Origin: Bifidobacterium sp. UBA744
GTDB taxonomy: Bacteria > Actinomycetota > Actinomycetes > Actinomycetales > Bifidobacteriaceae
Assembly: GCA_002298605.1 (NCBI GenBank)
Contig: DBKS01000053.1
Coordinates: forward strand, 23,208-55,738
Direction of reading: 5' to 3'
DNA: 32,531 nt
Both the position numbers and the translations under genes were made by a program. The notes below the pieces were generated by a model that saw nothing but the letters and a program-made list of their open reading frames with translations, did no database searches and was not told the DNA's origin. Below, piece after piece: positions 25,365 to 32,244 of the stretch (its first letter is position 1; each line of letters opens with the position of its first letter).

Positions 25365-26633
25365 CTATGCCGGTTCCCATTTATGATGATAGTGCAGTGG
25401 TCTTGGGCATTCGATGTTACTTCCGACATTCCAGTGCTTTGTAGCAGATGGCGATGGCGAGAATGTAGAACATCCCATGGCCATGATCAAGATACCGCCG
25501 ATTTGGCCTATCAGGTCTGCAGCCAGACCCATGGCGGGCGGAAAGATCGCGCCTCCGATAAGGCCCATCATCATCAGTCCGGAAATTTCGTTCTGACGAT
25601 CCGGCATGGCAAGCAGCGCGTGCGACAGACACAGGGAGAACACGTTGGAGTTGCCGAAGCCGATAAGCGCGACCGCCAACCAGAACAGCCACTGCATGGT
25701 ATTAATGGGGCTTAGCGCGAACACCGCGAAGCACGCGGCGGAAACGGTCATGATCGCACCACAGATGCGCAGTCCGGTTTTATTGCTGATTTTCTGCAAT
25801 ACGATTCCGCCGGAGAAACAGCCGACCATACGCGCAATGAAGTACACCATGGTGGCGTTGGTGGCGACATTGACGGCGACGTCGGGGAAATGCGCCATCA
25901 GAATACGCGGAGCCTGGGCATTGATGCCGACATCCACGCCGACGTGTGCGACGATACCAAGGAAGCACAGCAGTACTACGGGGTTGGTCAGCTGCTTGAG
26001 GCAACGGATGATGGTGGTGGTATTCGTGTTGGGTGCAGGTTCTTCGATTTTGTCGAATACGAGCAACACGTAGCTGACGATGCCGACGGTGAGATAGATG
26101 ACGAACAGGATCCACCACATATTGAGCTTGGAGAAGCCCCATGAAGCGATGAAAGGAGCGAACAGGGAGGCGAATGCCTTGACGAATTGCCCCAAGGTCA
26201 ATGTGGAGGCGAGCTTGTCGCCCTTGACAAAAACGGTAAGCAACGGATTCAGAGACACTTGCATGAAGGTGTTGCCGATGCCGAGAAATGCGAAGGATGC
26301 CACGACGAATACCAGTCGTGCCGTGTCGGTGAACGCGAGATAGCCGATTACTGGAAGTGCCATTGACGCCAAGGTGATGATGATGGACAGCAGCACAGTC
26401 TTGCGTCGACCGATTCGATTCATGAGGATGCCCGCCGGCACGGAGAAGATGAGGAACCAGAAGAATACCATCGTGGTGAAGAGGTTCGCGGTGGAATCGG
26501 ACAGGTTGAATTCCGGCTTGACATAGTTGGTGGCGGTGCCGACGAGGTCGACGAAGCCCATGATGAAGAACGCCAGCATTACTGGCGTGATGGCGAGTTT
26601 GCCGACTTTCGGCGTGTTGCTGGTTTTAATCAT
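25365..26633 (-). CDS. MFS sugar permease (fucose/glucose-type family), frame disrupted at C-terminus
   Basis: Major facilitator superfamily proton symporter of the fucose-galactose-glucose group, with about 12 helices. MNRIGRRKTVLL is the loop 2-3 signature, and GNTFMQVSLNPLLTVF is also typical. The frame as it stands gives 422 residues, but after GGILIMAMG the last helix turns into a polar tail (SPSPSATKHW). The neighbouring frame continues with a good hydrophobic helix, MFYILAIAICYKAL, and stops at 25417-25419. One missing base near 25473-25477, at the GGG run, explains both. It follows the kinase by 72 nt in the same operon, so fructose is a reasonable substrate guess. Start: ATG 26633 is preferred; ATG 26648 is possible. 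Confidence 0.8.
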   Translation of the reverse strand: MIKTSNTPKVGKLAITPVMLAFFIMGFVDLVGTATNYVKPEFNLSDSTANLFTTMVFFWFLIFSVPAGILMNRIGRRKTVLLSIIITLASMALPVIGYLAFTDTARLVFVVASFAFLGIGNTFMQVSLNPLLTVFVKGDKLASTLTLGQFVKAFASLFAPFIASWGFSKLNMWWILFVIYLTVGIVSYVLLVFDKIEEPAPNTNTTTIIRCLKQLTNPVVLLCFLGIVAHVGVDVGINAQAPRILMAHFPDVAVNVATNATMVYFIARMVGCFSGGIVLQKISNKTGLRICGAIMTVSAACFAVFALSPINTMQWLFWLAVALIGFGNSNVFSLCLSHALLAMPDRQNEISGLMMMGLIGGAIFPPAMGLAADLIGQIGGILIMAMGCSTFSPSPSATKHWNVGSNIECPRPLHYHHKWEPA

Positions 26634-26652
26634 GAGAGTTCCATTCATAATG

Positions 26653-26686
26653 ACATTTCGGAAATCCTGTGGAACTCCCGAAATGT
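26653..26686. repeat. Intercistronic inverted repeat, kinase to permease
   Basis: Perfect 9-bp arms ACATTTCGG (26653-26661) and CCGAAATGT (26678-26686) surround a 16-nt loop just upstream of the permease start. No T-run follows. It may stabilise the upstream kinase mRNA or tune permease expression. Confidence 0.5.
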
Positions 26687-26705
26687 GGGATGTGAGTCGC
26701 TGTTG

Positions 26706-27602
26706 TTACTTGCTGGTTTGGGAAAGGTAATCGGGCATGTGTTCGGGGTATTCGGGCCAAGCGCCGTGTTGAGTGCACACGTAGGCGGCGGTGTTGACTG
26801 CCTTGCGATGGGCGTCAGTCAATGAGTCTCCCAGCAGTGTGCGTGCGGTGAAGGTTCCAGAGAAGGAGTCGCCTGCACCGACGGTGTCCACCACTTCGAC
26901 ACGAGGAGTGCCTACCGTAGATATTTCCCCGGATTTCGCCGTGATGGTGGAGAAGGCGCTTCCGGCGGTCAAAATTACTGTGTTGAGGTGGAATCGGTCG
27001 AGGAACCAGTGACACGCCTCTTCGCTGCTGGTTCCTCGGATGCCGAACATATCTCGTAGCAGCAGCAGTTCTTCGTCGTTGATTTTGAACACGGTGGTCA
27101 TGTCGAGCAATTCTTCGATGAGCTCTTTGGAATAATGGTCGCCGCGCAGATTGATGTCGAAGAACTTCATGGCATTCGGCTTGGCGTGCTTCAGGAGCTC
27201 GACAATGGTGTCATGGCTTTCAGGCGAACGCAGCGCGAGGGTGCCGAAGCAAATTGCGTCAGCTTGCTTGACTACCTTGATGAGCTGGCGAGTAAAGGCA
27301 ATATGGTCCCACGCCACACCTTTTACGATGGTGTATTCGGGAATTCCGTTCCGTAAGGTTACTTCGACGGTACTGGTCGGCCATGCATTGCGTTGGATCA
27401 CTGCATGGATGCCGGCTTTTTGGGCTTCGTCCAGAAGCTCGTCGCCGAGCTCATCCTCGCCAACTGCGCTGGCTGCGTAGCCTTCGACGCCGTTCATCAT
27501 CGCGTGGTATGCGAAATTGACGGGAGCTCCGCCTGCGCGTTTGCCGCTGGGAAGCATGTCCCACAAAATTTCGCCAAGGGAAAGAACGATTGGCTTGGTC
27601 AT
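26706..27602 (-). CDS. PfkB-family sugar kinase, probable fructokinase
   Basis: Ribokinase/PfkB-type kinase of 298 residues. It starts VLSLGEILWDMLPSGKRAGGAPVNFAYHA, which carries the N-terminal sugar-binding region of fructokinases. Near the end is DTVGAGDSFSG, with catalytic Asp245 and the anion hole Gly-Ala-Gly. A fructokinase of this family (Frk) has been described from B. longum, and the ROK repressor plus sugar permease context fits fructose use. Sucrose-derived fructose or another ketose cannot be excluded. The start is ATG 27602, with AAAGGA 5 nt upstream. It is the first gene of an operon with the permease. Confidence 0.88.
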   Translation of the reverse strand: MTKPIVLSLGEILWDMLPSGKRAGGAPVNFAYHAMMNGVEGYAASAVGEDELGDELLDEAQKAGIHAVIQRNAWPTSTVEVTLRNGIPEYTIVKGVAWDHIAFTRQLIKVVKQADAICFGTLALRSPESHDTIVELLKHAKPNAMKFFDINLRGDHYSKELIEELLDMTTVFKINDEELLLLRDMFGIRGTSSEEACHWFLDRFHLNTVILTAGSAFSTITAKSGEISTVGTPRVEVVDTVGAGDSFSGTFTARTLLGDSLTDAHRKAVNTAAYVCTQHGAWPEYPEHMPDYLSQTSK

Positions 27603-27657
27603 GAGGTTCCTTTCAATAGCACTTCGTTGTAGGTGTTCACCGTTGAATCTGAACTTA

Positions 27658-27692
27658 GTTAATAGATTAACACTGTTAATTAATGAACGCAA
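27658..27692 (-). promoter_or_regulatory. Kinase-operon promoter with ROK operator
   Basis: On the minus strand, TTGCGT (27692-27687) and TAATCT (27669-27664) are 17 nt apart. The palindrome ATTAAC-ACT-GTTAAT (27666-27680) covers the -10 and part of the spacer. A further GTTAAT (27658-27663) forms a second palindrome, GTTAAT-AG-ATTAAC. The same element stands in the ROK promoter. Confidence 0.7.
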
Positions 27693-27712
27693 TTAATGTA
27701 TGTTGGCGTGTC

Positions 27713-27796
27713 GCCGATATGATGCAGGGAATCTGGGCACAGTCGGTCGCTGGGCGTGTGGCGTTGCGTAAACCGGCGGAGCCGATGATGCAGGGA
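27713..27796. repeat. Pair of short direct repeats between the ROK gene and the kinase
   Basis: GCCGATATGATGCAGGGA (27713-27730) recurs at 27781-27796 as GCCGATGATGCAGGGA, lacking 2 nt. The copies start 68 nt apart. Function unknown; the stretch has no gene. Confidence 0.5.
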
Positions 27797-27832
27797 GGTT
27801 GAATGTCATGGGAAGGCGGGGTTGCCTAGAGG

Positions 27833-29038
27833 TCAGTCAAAATCAAAGAAAGAAGAGGGGTGGTTGATGAACTGTGTAATTGCGGTGGCCGCCGCGCCGC
27901 AAATCGCCGCATCGGTCGACAGATTGGAAAGCGTGATTTTTGTGACGTCGGCCAATTCGGGGATTGCGCGTTGATGCACCACGCGGCGGACTTCGTCGAG
28001 CAAAGGCCGCCCCGCTTCGGCAACGATATCGCCGAGAATGATATGGTGCGGATTGAATGCATTGATAATGGTGACACATCCAAAGCCGACATAACGTGCA
28101 ATGGCTCGTATCATTGCCAGAGCATGTTTATTGTCGCCCTGTGAGGCGAGTGTGAACAGGTGGCGCGCGCTTTCGGCGTGGCTGAGTTCTTTGGCGTTGT
28201 CGATAAGTTCGCCGTCTTCGATGATCAGATCATGGATGGCGGGGGTGGAACAGTAGCGTTCCAGGCATCCCACATTGCCACAATCACAGGGTCGACCATT
28301 GACGTCGATGCTGATATGGCCGATTTCGGTTGCTGCGCCTTGAAACCCATCGATGATATGCCCGTGGTCGATGACGCCTAGCCCAACGCCTTCGCCCAGT
28401 AGATAATAGGCAAGATTATCGGACTTGACTTGAGGGTCAAAGAGGTATTCCGCGAGTGCTCCCGCACGAGCGTCCTGCTCGATGAATGTGGGAACGCGGA
28501 ATGCGTGGGCGAATTCGTCGAGCAGATTCACCGTTCGCCATCCTTGCATGGAGGAAACGACGGCGGTGCGTCCTACTTGTTTCAGATAGGGGCCGGGAAC
28601 CGCCATGCCGATGGCCACTGTCGCTTGATCGCGGTCGAGCAGCGCATTGATCTCATGATGAATGGCGTCTATAGTCTGATTGATGGTTTCGTCATGTACT
28701 TCCGGCATATTCTTCAGTGAAAGCTGATTGCCTTTAAGATCGAACAGGCCGATTTGCACCAGGCTGCGGGCGAATTTCACGCCGATGACATGGTATTTTG
28801 AACAATCGAAGTCAAGGCCGATGGAGCGGCGGTGCCCATTGCCGTTCATGTCGCCAGTTTCCTCGATGATGCCACAGTCGAGCAGCTTCGCTGTAATTTT
28901 GGTGATTGCGGCTGGCGTGAGGTCGAGGGCCTTGGCGATTTGCGCTCGCGAGCTGATGCCGTTGCGATATAAATATTGCAGGATTCGTGCGCGGTTGTTT
29001 TCGGAGATGGATGATTGCTGCGTGGCGTAGATGCCCAC
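27833..29038 (-). CDS. ROK-family transcriptional repressor
   Basis: NagC/XylR-type regulator of 401 residues. The N-terminal winged helix (about residues 14-60) contains NNRARILQYLYRNGISSRAQIAKALDLT. The ROK sugar-kinase-like domain follows, with the zinc motif CDCGNVGCLE and the sugar-site signature EIGHISID. A helix-turn-helix plus the full ROK domain marks a regulator, not a kinase. The start is GTG 29038, with AAGGAGG about 4 nt upstream. Its promoter carries the same palindrome as the downstream kinase promoter, so it should repress itself and the kinase-permease operon until a sugar or sugar phosphate is bound. The ligand is unknown; fructose or its phosphate is a guess. Confidence 0.9.
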   Translation of the reverse strand: MGIYATQQSSISENNRARILQYLYRNGISSRAQIAKALDLTPAAITKITAKLLDCGIIEETGDMNGNGHRRSIGLDFDCSKYHVIGVKFARSLVQIGLFDLKGNQLSLKNMPEVHDETINQTIDAIHHEINALLDRDQATVAIGMAVPGPYLKQVGRTAVVSSMQGWRTVNLLDEFAHAFRVPTFIEQDARAGALAEYLFDPQVKSDNLAYYLLGEGVGLGVIDHGHIIDGFQGAATEIGHISIDVNGRPCDCGNVGCLERYCSTPAIHDLIIEDGELIDNAKELSHAESARHLFTLASQGDNKHALAMIRAIARYVGFGCVTIINAFNPHHIILGDIVAEAGRPLLDEVRRVVHQRAIPELADVTKITLSNLSTDAAICGAAATAITQFINHPSSFFDFD

Positions 29039-29077
29039 GGTACCTCCTTGTTTCGCACACTTCACGGTTGAACCGAC

Positions 29078-29106
29078 ATATTAACCCAGTTAATTATTGA
29101 TGGCAA
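29078..29106 (-). promoter_or_regulatory. ROK gene promoter with operator
   Basis: On the minus strand, TTGCCA (29106-29101) and TAATAT (29083-29078) are exactly 17 nt apart. The palindrome ATTAAC-CCA-GTTAAT (29080-29094) starts 2 nt inside the -10, the same offset as at the kinase promoter. Confidence 0.75.
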
Positions 29107-29639
29107 CTATAGTGCATTGCGGCGTGTGCCCGATTGCCGGACATCGCGACGAATGAACGTTCGTGGAACGTGGACGGCGTTGGGGTCGCGATGAGGCTGC
29201 AGAAAGGGCGGTCGAACCTTGTTGGCTCCTACAGGCTCGCATCGTTCAAGATGAATTCGCTCTGACCTCAAGTCCTGCTCAACGGTCGGTTTCCGACGCC
29301 TTTCGTTTTTGTCGGCTCGCGTAATTATGTCGAGGTTGATGAATGTGTTGGTGTTTTTTGTTGACGTTCACAGAGCCATGCCTATCGCTCGGATAGGTTC
29401 AGTGCGGAAGCGGATGTTGCATGAATGCAGGATGTGGATGAGGCGAGAACAGTTGTGTTTTGATAGTTTCGTCTTGTTTTGGCTGAGCGAGGTATTGGCC
29501 AGTTCCTTTCGCGCACCGTTGGGCTGGTCGTGTGCGTTGTCCTAAACGGAATAGCTCGGGTTTCCCAGACAATATTGACTCAGTAACGATTTTATTGGGA
29601 TGTTGGTGCGCCGTGGTTTCGACCTACGGTATGAGGGGC
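29107..29639. other. Gene-free stretch
   Basis: I find no convincing gene. A 78-codon plus-strand open frame (29309-29545) has no ribosome-binding site and no family features. The stretch is less GC-rich than its surroundings and borders a ROK gene relic, so it is probably decayed DNA. Confidence 0.5.
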
Positions 29640-29792
29640 GTGTCTGGAGTAACGCGCATTATTCTGAATGAGTTGCCTATCGACCCGGTGCTGTGTGGCG
29701 CGGCGGCCGTGGCGATCCAAGCGTTTCTGGATAAGCCCACTCGTTTTGCCGAGCTGCGCATGGCTGCGGAAGGTCATCGTCATCGTATTTAG
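29640..29792 (+). pseudogene. 3' remnant of a second ROK-family regulator
   Basis: The plus-strand reading ending in TAG at 29790-29792 contains VTRIILNELPIDPVLCGAAAVAIQAFLDKPTRF. This aligns without gaps to the C-terminus of the nearby ROK repressor (VTKITLSNLSTDAAICGAAATAITQFINHPSSF): CGAAA is identical and the hydrophobic pattern matches throughout. No helix-turn-helix, zinc motif or start is found upstream, so only about the last 45 codons survive. It is opposite in strand to the intact gene. A GCATGC hairpin (29792-29809) directly follows its stop. Confidence 0.7.
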
Positions 29793-29899
29793 CATGCTTG
29801 TCGGCATGCCTTGGGCGGTCTCTTATCTCACCTATCTTGTTGGCGTCTTGGAAGACGCTTTTCCCGGAAGACGAAGGGCCGGGCGAGATTGGTTGTTGC

Positions 29900-29937
29900 T
29901 GGACAAATATCCGTTTCTGTGTACACTCGGGGAGTGT
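29900..29937 (+). promoter_or_regulatory. CutC-family gene promoter with palindrome
   Basis: TGGACA (29900-29905, 5 of 6 to consensus) and TACACT (29922-29927) are 16 nt apart. The palindrome ACACTC-GGG-GAGTGT (29923-29937) covers the -10 and start site, so it may be an operator. Confidence 0.5.
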
Positions 29938-29971
29938 GCTTCGAGGATGAATGCGCATGAGAGGGGCAGTT

Positions 29972-30763
29972 ATGAATGGGAACGATCGTTGGAGCGATGT
30001 GCAGGCCCAATATAGTGGGGCGTTGCCACGCGTGGAAATAATTGTGCAAGATGTCAATGGTGCGAAAATCGCGCGTGAAGAAGGCGCGGATCGTGTCGAA
30101 CTATGCACCGCGATGGGCGCGACAGGTGGCATCACACCTAGTTTTGGCCTGGTTCAGTTGTGCTCTCATGTGGGTATTCGGCTGGGGGTGCAGGCACGTA
30201 TCCGCTCGCGTGGCGGCAATTACGTGTACGACGAGGAGGAAAAGCGCGTGATGCTTGCCGATGTCCGCTCGTCGATCCTCGCCGGGGCGTCGGGCGTGGT
30301 GGTGGGCGCCCTTGATCGGTATGGTCGCGTTGATCTTGATTTCGCCAAACGGCTTTATGGAGCAGCCAAGGACGAGGGGGCCCGTTGCGCTCGCAATGTG
30401 TCGGTTACCTTCAACCGTGCTTTTGACATGGTTGACGATCAGTTCAAGGCTTTGGACCAGCTTCTTGACATCGGCTATACCCGTGTGCTCACTTCGGGCG
30501 GCGCCGACAATGTGGAAGACGGGCTTGGGCGTCTGCGTGACTTGGTGGGACATGCCTCTGGTCGGATTGATGTGATGGCCTGCGGCCGTATCACGCCGGA
30601 ACTGGTTCGTCCGGTGCTCGATACTGGCGTGCCTTCCATTCATCTGTCTGCACGGTGCATCATTTCCTCGGATGGTGGCCCCGGCGGCTCCGGTGATGAT
30701 CCGGTGATTGAGCGGACGGACCGCGATTGGGTTCGTGCCGTGGTTCGTGCTGTTCGCAGCTGA
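29972..30763 (+). CDS. cutC: CutC-family protein
   Basis: TIM-barrel protein of the CutC family, about 263 residues. Family motifs are VEIIVQDVNGAKIAREEGADRVELCTAMGATGGITPS, RIRSRGGNYVYDEEE, VTFNRAFDM and RVLTSGG. The family name comes from a copper-homeostasis phenotype in E. coli that has been questioned; the biochemical role is not settled. A short, less typical tail (SSDGGPGGSGDDP) replaces the usual end. The start is ATG 29972, with GAGGGG 5 nt upstream; ATG 29951 and 29957 are in frame. The context, between a ROK relic and a glycan-type deacetylase and ABC transporter, hints at carbohydrate rather than copper metabolism. Confidence 0.88.
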   Translation: MNGNDRWSDVQAQYSGALPRVEIIVQDVNGAKIAREEGADRVELCTAMGATGGITPSFGLVQLCSHVGIRLGVQARIRSRGGNYVYDEEEKRVMLADVRSSILAGASGVVVGALDRYGRVDLDFAKRLYGAAKDEGARCARNVSVTFNRAFDMVDDQFKALDQLLDIGYTRVLTSGGADNVEDGLGRLRDLVGHASGRIDVMACGRITPELVRPVLDTGVPSIHLSARCIISSDGGPGGSGDDPVIERTDRDWVRAVVRAVRS

Positions 30764-30800
30764 AGTCTGGCCGTCGGGGTTTTGATGGGGTGCGGAAAAA

Positions 30801-30922
30801 TCTATTTTAGATTCTTTCACACCTCGGCGTGATAAAGCCCGTTGCTGTAACGTTGTATCGGTCCCATGGAGAGGCACTCACATTCCTGGCGTCCGGGAAA
30901 ATGTGAAAGAATCCGAAATATA
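30801..30922. repeat. Long inverted repeat between cutC and the deacetylase
   Basis: GATTCTTTCACA (30810-30821) and TGTGAAAGAATC (30902-30913) are perfect 12-bp inverted copies 80 nt apart. Outward extension to 30801 and 30922 gives about 21 bp with roughly 3 mismatches. It could be a two-site operator, the ends of a small decayed element, or a long stem. Confidence 0.6.
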
Positions 30923-31134
30923 TCGATGCTCGCTGCTCAGTAGTTAGTCAAATCCCCGGGGCTGGGCTTACGAGAGCGTGGATGGTGAATGGGTTCCGTA
31001 TACGGATGCTTCACGCCGGCGCGCTTTACTCAATTCTCGTATACCGAGCGCTGATGTAGTATGGACGCCGGCGTGTCGGTTATGCCTCGCGAACGTGGTA
31101 TGCCGGCGTGCCCATACGACAAAGGAGTGCGGAT
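30923..31134. promoter_or_regulatory. Deacetylase upstream region with GCCGGCG repeats
   Basis: GCCGGCG occurs at 31015-31021, 31067-31073 and 31102-31108, the last two followed by TG. No clear sigma-70 hexamer pair was found. AAAGGAG at 31121-31127 is the ribosome-binding site. Confidence 0.4.
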
Positions 31135-32010
31135 ATGAACGGCATGTACATGAGATTTCCCGGCGGCAAAGAGAAGGCCTTCACATTGAGTTACGACGAC
31201 GGCGTGTATCAGGATCGCAGGCTGTTGGATGTGGTTCGTGCGCATGATCTCAAGTGCTCGTTCTATCTCAATAGCGGCCGCTTCTCCATCAACGGCAAGA
31301 AGTTCGCGCCGGATGAACATCAGAAGATGAGTCGGGATGATGCCAGGGAGTTTTACGGCGATAGCGGCATGGAAGTTGGCATGCATGGGCTCACCCATGC
31401 CATGTACGAGGCTTTGCCAGACAACCTGTGCATTGAGGAGATTGCCCGCGACCGCGCGAATCTCGAGGGGCTATTTGACCGTTTGGTGCGTGGCATGGCA
31501 TATCCGAGCGGATCAGTGACGCAATCGGCGGTGGCGGCGGCTCGCATGTGCGGAATCCTCTATGCCCGTACTGTGCAATCGACCCACACATTCGAATTGC
31601 CCCCCGATTGGTTGCGGCTCAACCCGACCTGTCATCATACAGAGCCGGAACTCATGGATCTGGCCGAGCAATTCCTCGCCGCGCAGCAGCCGCATAATCC
31701 GCTGATGTTCTACGTATGGGGCCATGCGTGGGAATACGAGGAGCAGAACAACTGGGATATTCTGGAGCGCCTGTGCGATGCGGTGGCTGGGCGTGACGAG
31801 ATTTGGTATGCCACCAGCGCCGAGATCGCCTCATATGCCACGGCATTCAAACGGTTGGAATTCTCCATGGACCGGACGATTGTTCGTAATCCGACGTCAT
31901 ATGAGCTGTGGTTCCATGTGGACGGTCATGTGTATGGCGTCAAGGCGGGCCAGACGTTGCGTCTCGCTCACCCGTATGCCTCGCTTGAGGCTTTGGGCAG
32001 GGGTGAATGA
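31135..32010 (+). CDS. NodB-type polysaccharide deacetylase family protein
   Basis: Carbohydrate esterase 4-like protein, 291 residues. It begins directly with the NodB fold (AFTLSYDDGVYQDRRLL): Asp21 and Asp22 are the catalytic and metal-binding aspartates. HGLTH supplies the metal histidines 84 and 88, followed by the motif 3-like AYPSG. No signal peptide or membrane helix is present, so it acts in the cytoplasm, which is unusual for peptidoglycan or chitin deacetylases. GHAWEYEEQNNWDILERL near the end is distinctive. The substrate would be an imported or intracellular sugar. The start is ATG 31135, with AAAGGAG 7 nt upstream. An ABC sugar-binding lipoprotein gene follows. Confidence 0.85.
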   Translation: MNGMYMRFPGGKEKAFTLSYDDGVYQDRRLLDVVRAHDLKCSFYLNSGRFSINGKKFAPDEHQKMSRDDAREFYGDSGMEVGMHGLTHAMYEALPDNLCIEEIARDRANLEGLFDRLVRGMAYPSGSVTQSAVAAARMCGILYARTVQSTHTFELPPDWLRLNPTCHHTEPELMDLAEQFLAAQQPHNPLMFYVWGHAWEYEEQNNWDILERLCDAVAGRDEIWYATSAEIASYATAFKRLEFSMDRTIVRNPTSYELWFHVDGHVYGVKAGQTLRLAHPYASLEALGRGE

Positions 32011-32244
32011 GGTTGTTCGGACGGTTTTGCTTGTCGGCATGGGGCTTCGGGTGAATTCGCTGGCGACGGCATATTGGCAACTAATGGCAATAAATTCATG
32101 GACGGATGTCGCTGGGCTTTAATGAAAAGAACAGCGTAACGGTATCAGTGATGATGGCGGTGCGATGAGATGCCCGAGTGACATTGGGTATTCCGATTGG
32201 ATGTTGAAAGCTATGAGGCTTTCAGCGTAACGAAGGAGAGACGC
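32011..32244 (+). promoter_or_regulatory. Upstream region of the ABC sugar-binding protein gene
   Basis: No gene is visible. CAGCGTAACG occurs twice (32132-32141 and 32223-32232). A perfect 7-bp inverted repeat, TGAAAGC (32205-32211) and GCTTTCA (32218-32224), ends just before AAGGAGAG (32233-32240). The hairpin could act on translation or serve as an operator. Confidence 0.45.

Noticed and set aside
25417..25480. Programmed ribosomal frameshift in the permease
   Set aside because: No slippery heptamer or downstream pseudoknot was seen; a simple 1-nt deletion or sequencing error is the simpler reading.
29150..29163. LexA-like word CGAATGAACGTTCG
   Set aside because: Only 9 of 12 matches, and not next to any gene start that would make sense as an SOS gene.
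29309..29545. A 78-codon plus-strand open frame in the gene-free stretch
   Set aside because: No ribosome-binding site, no recognisable domain, odd composition; it lies in probably decayed DNA.
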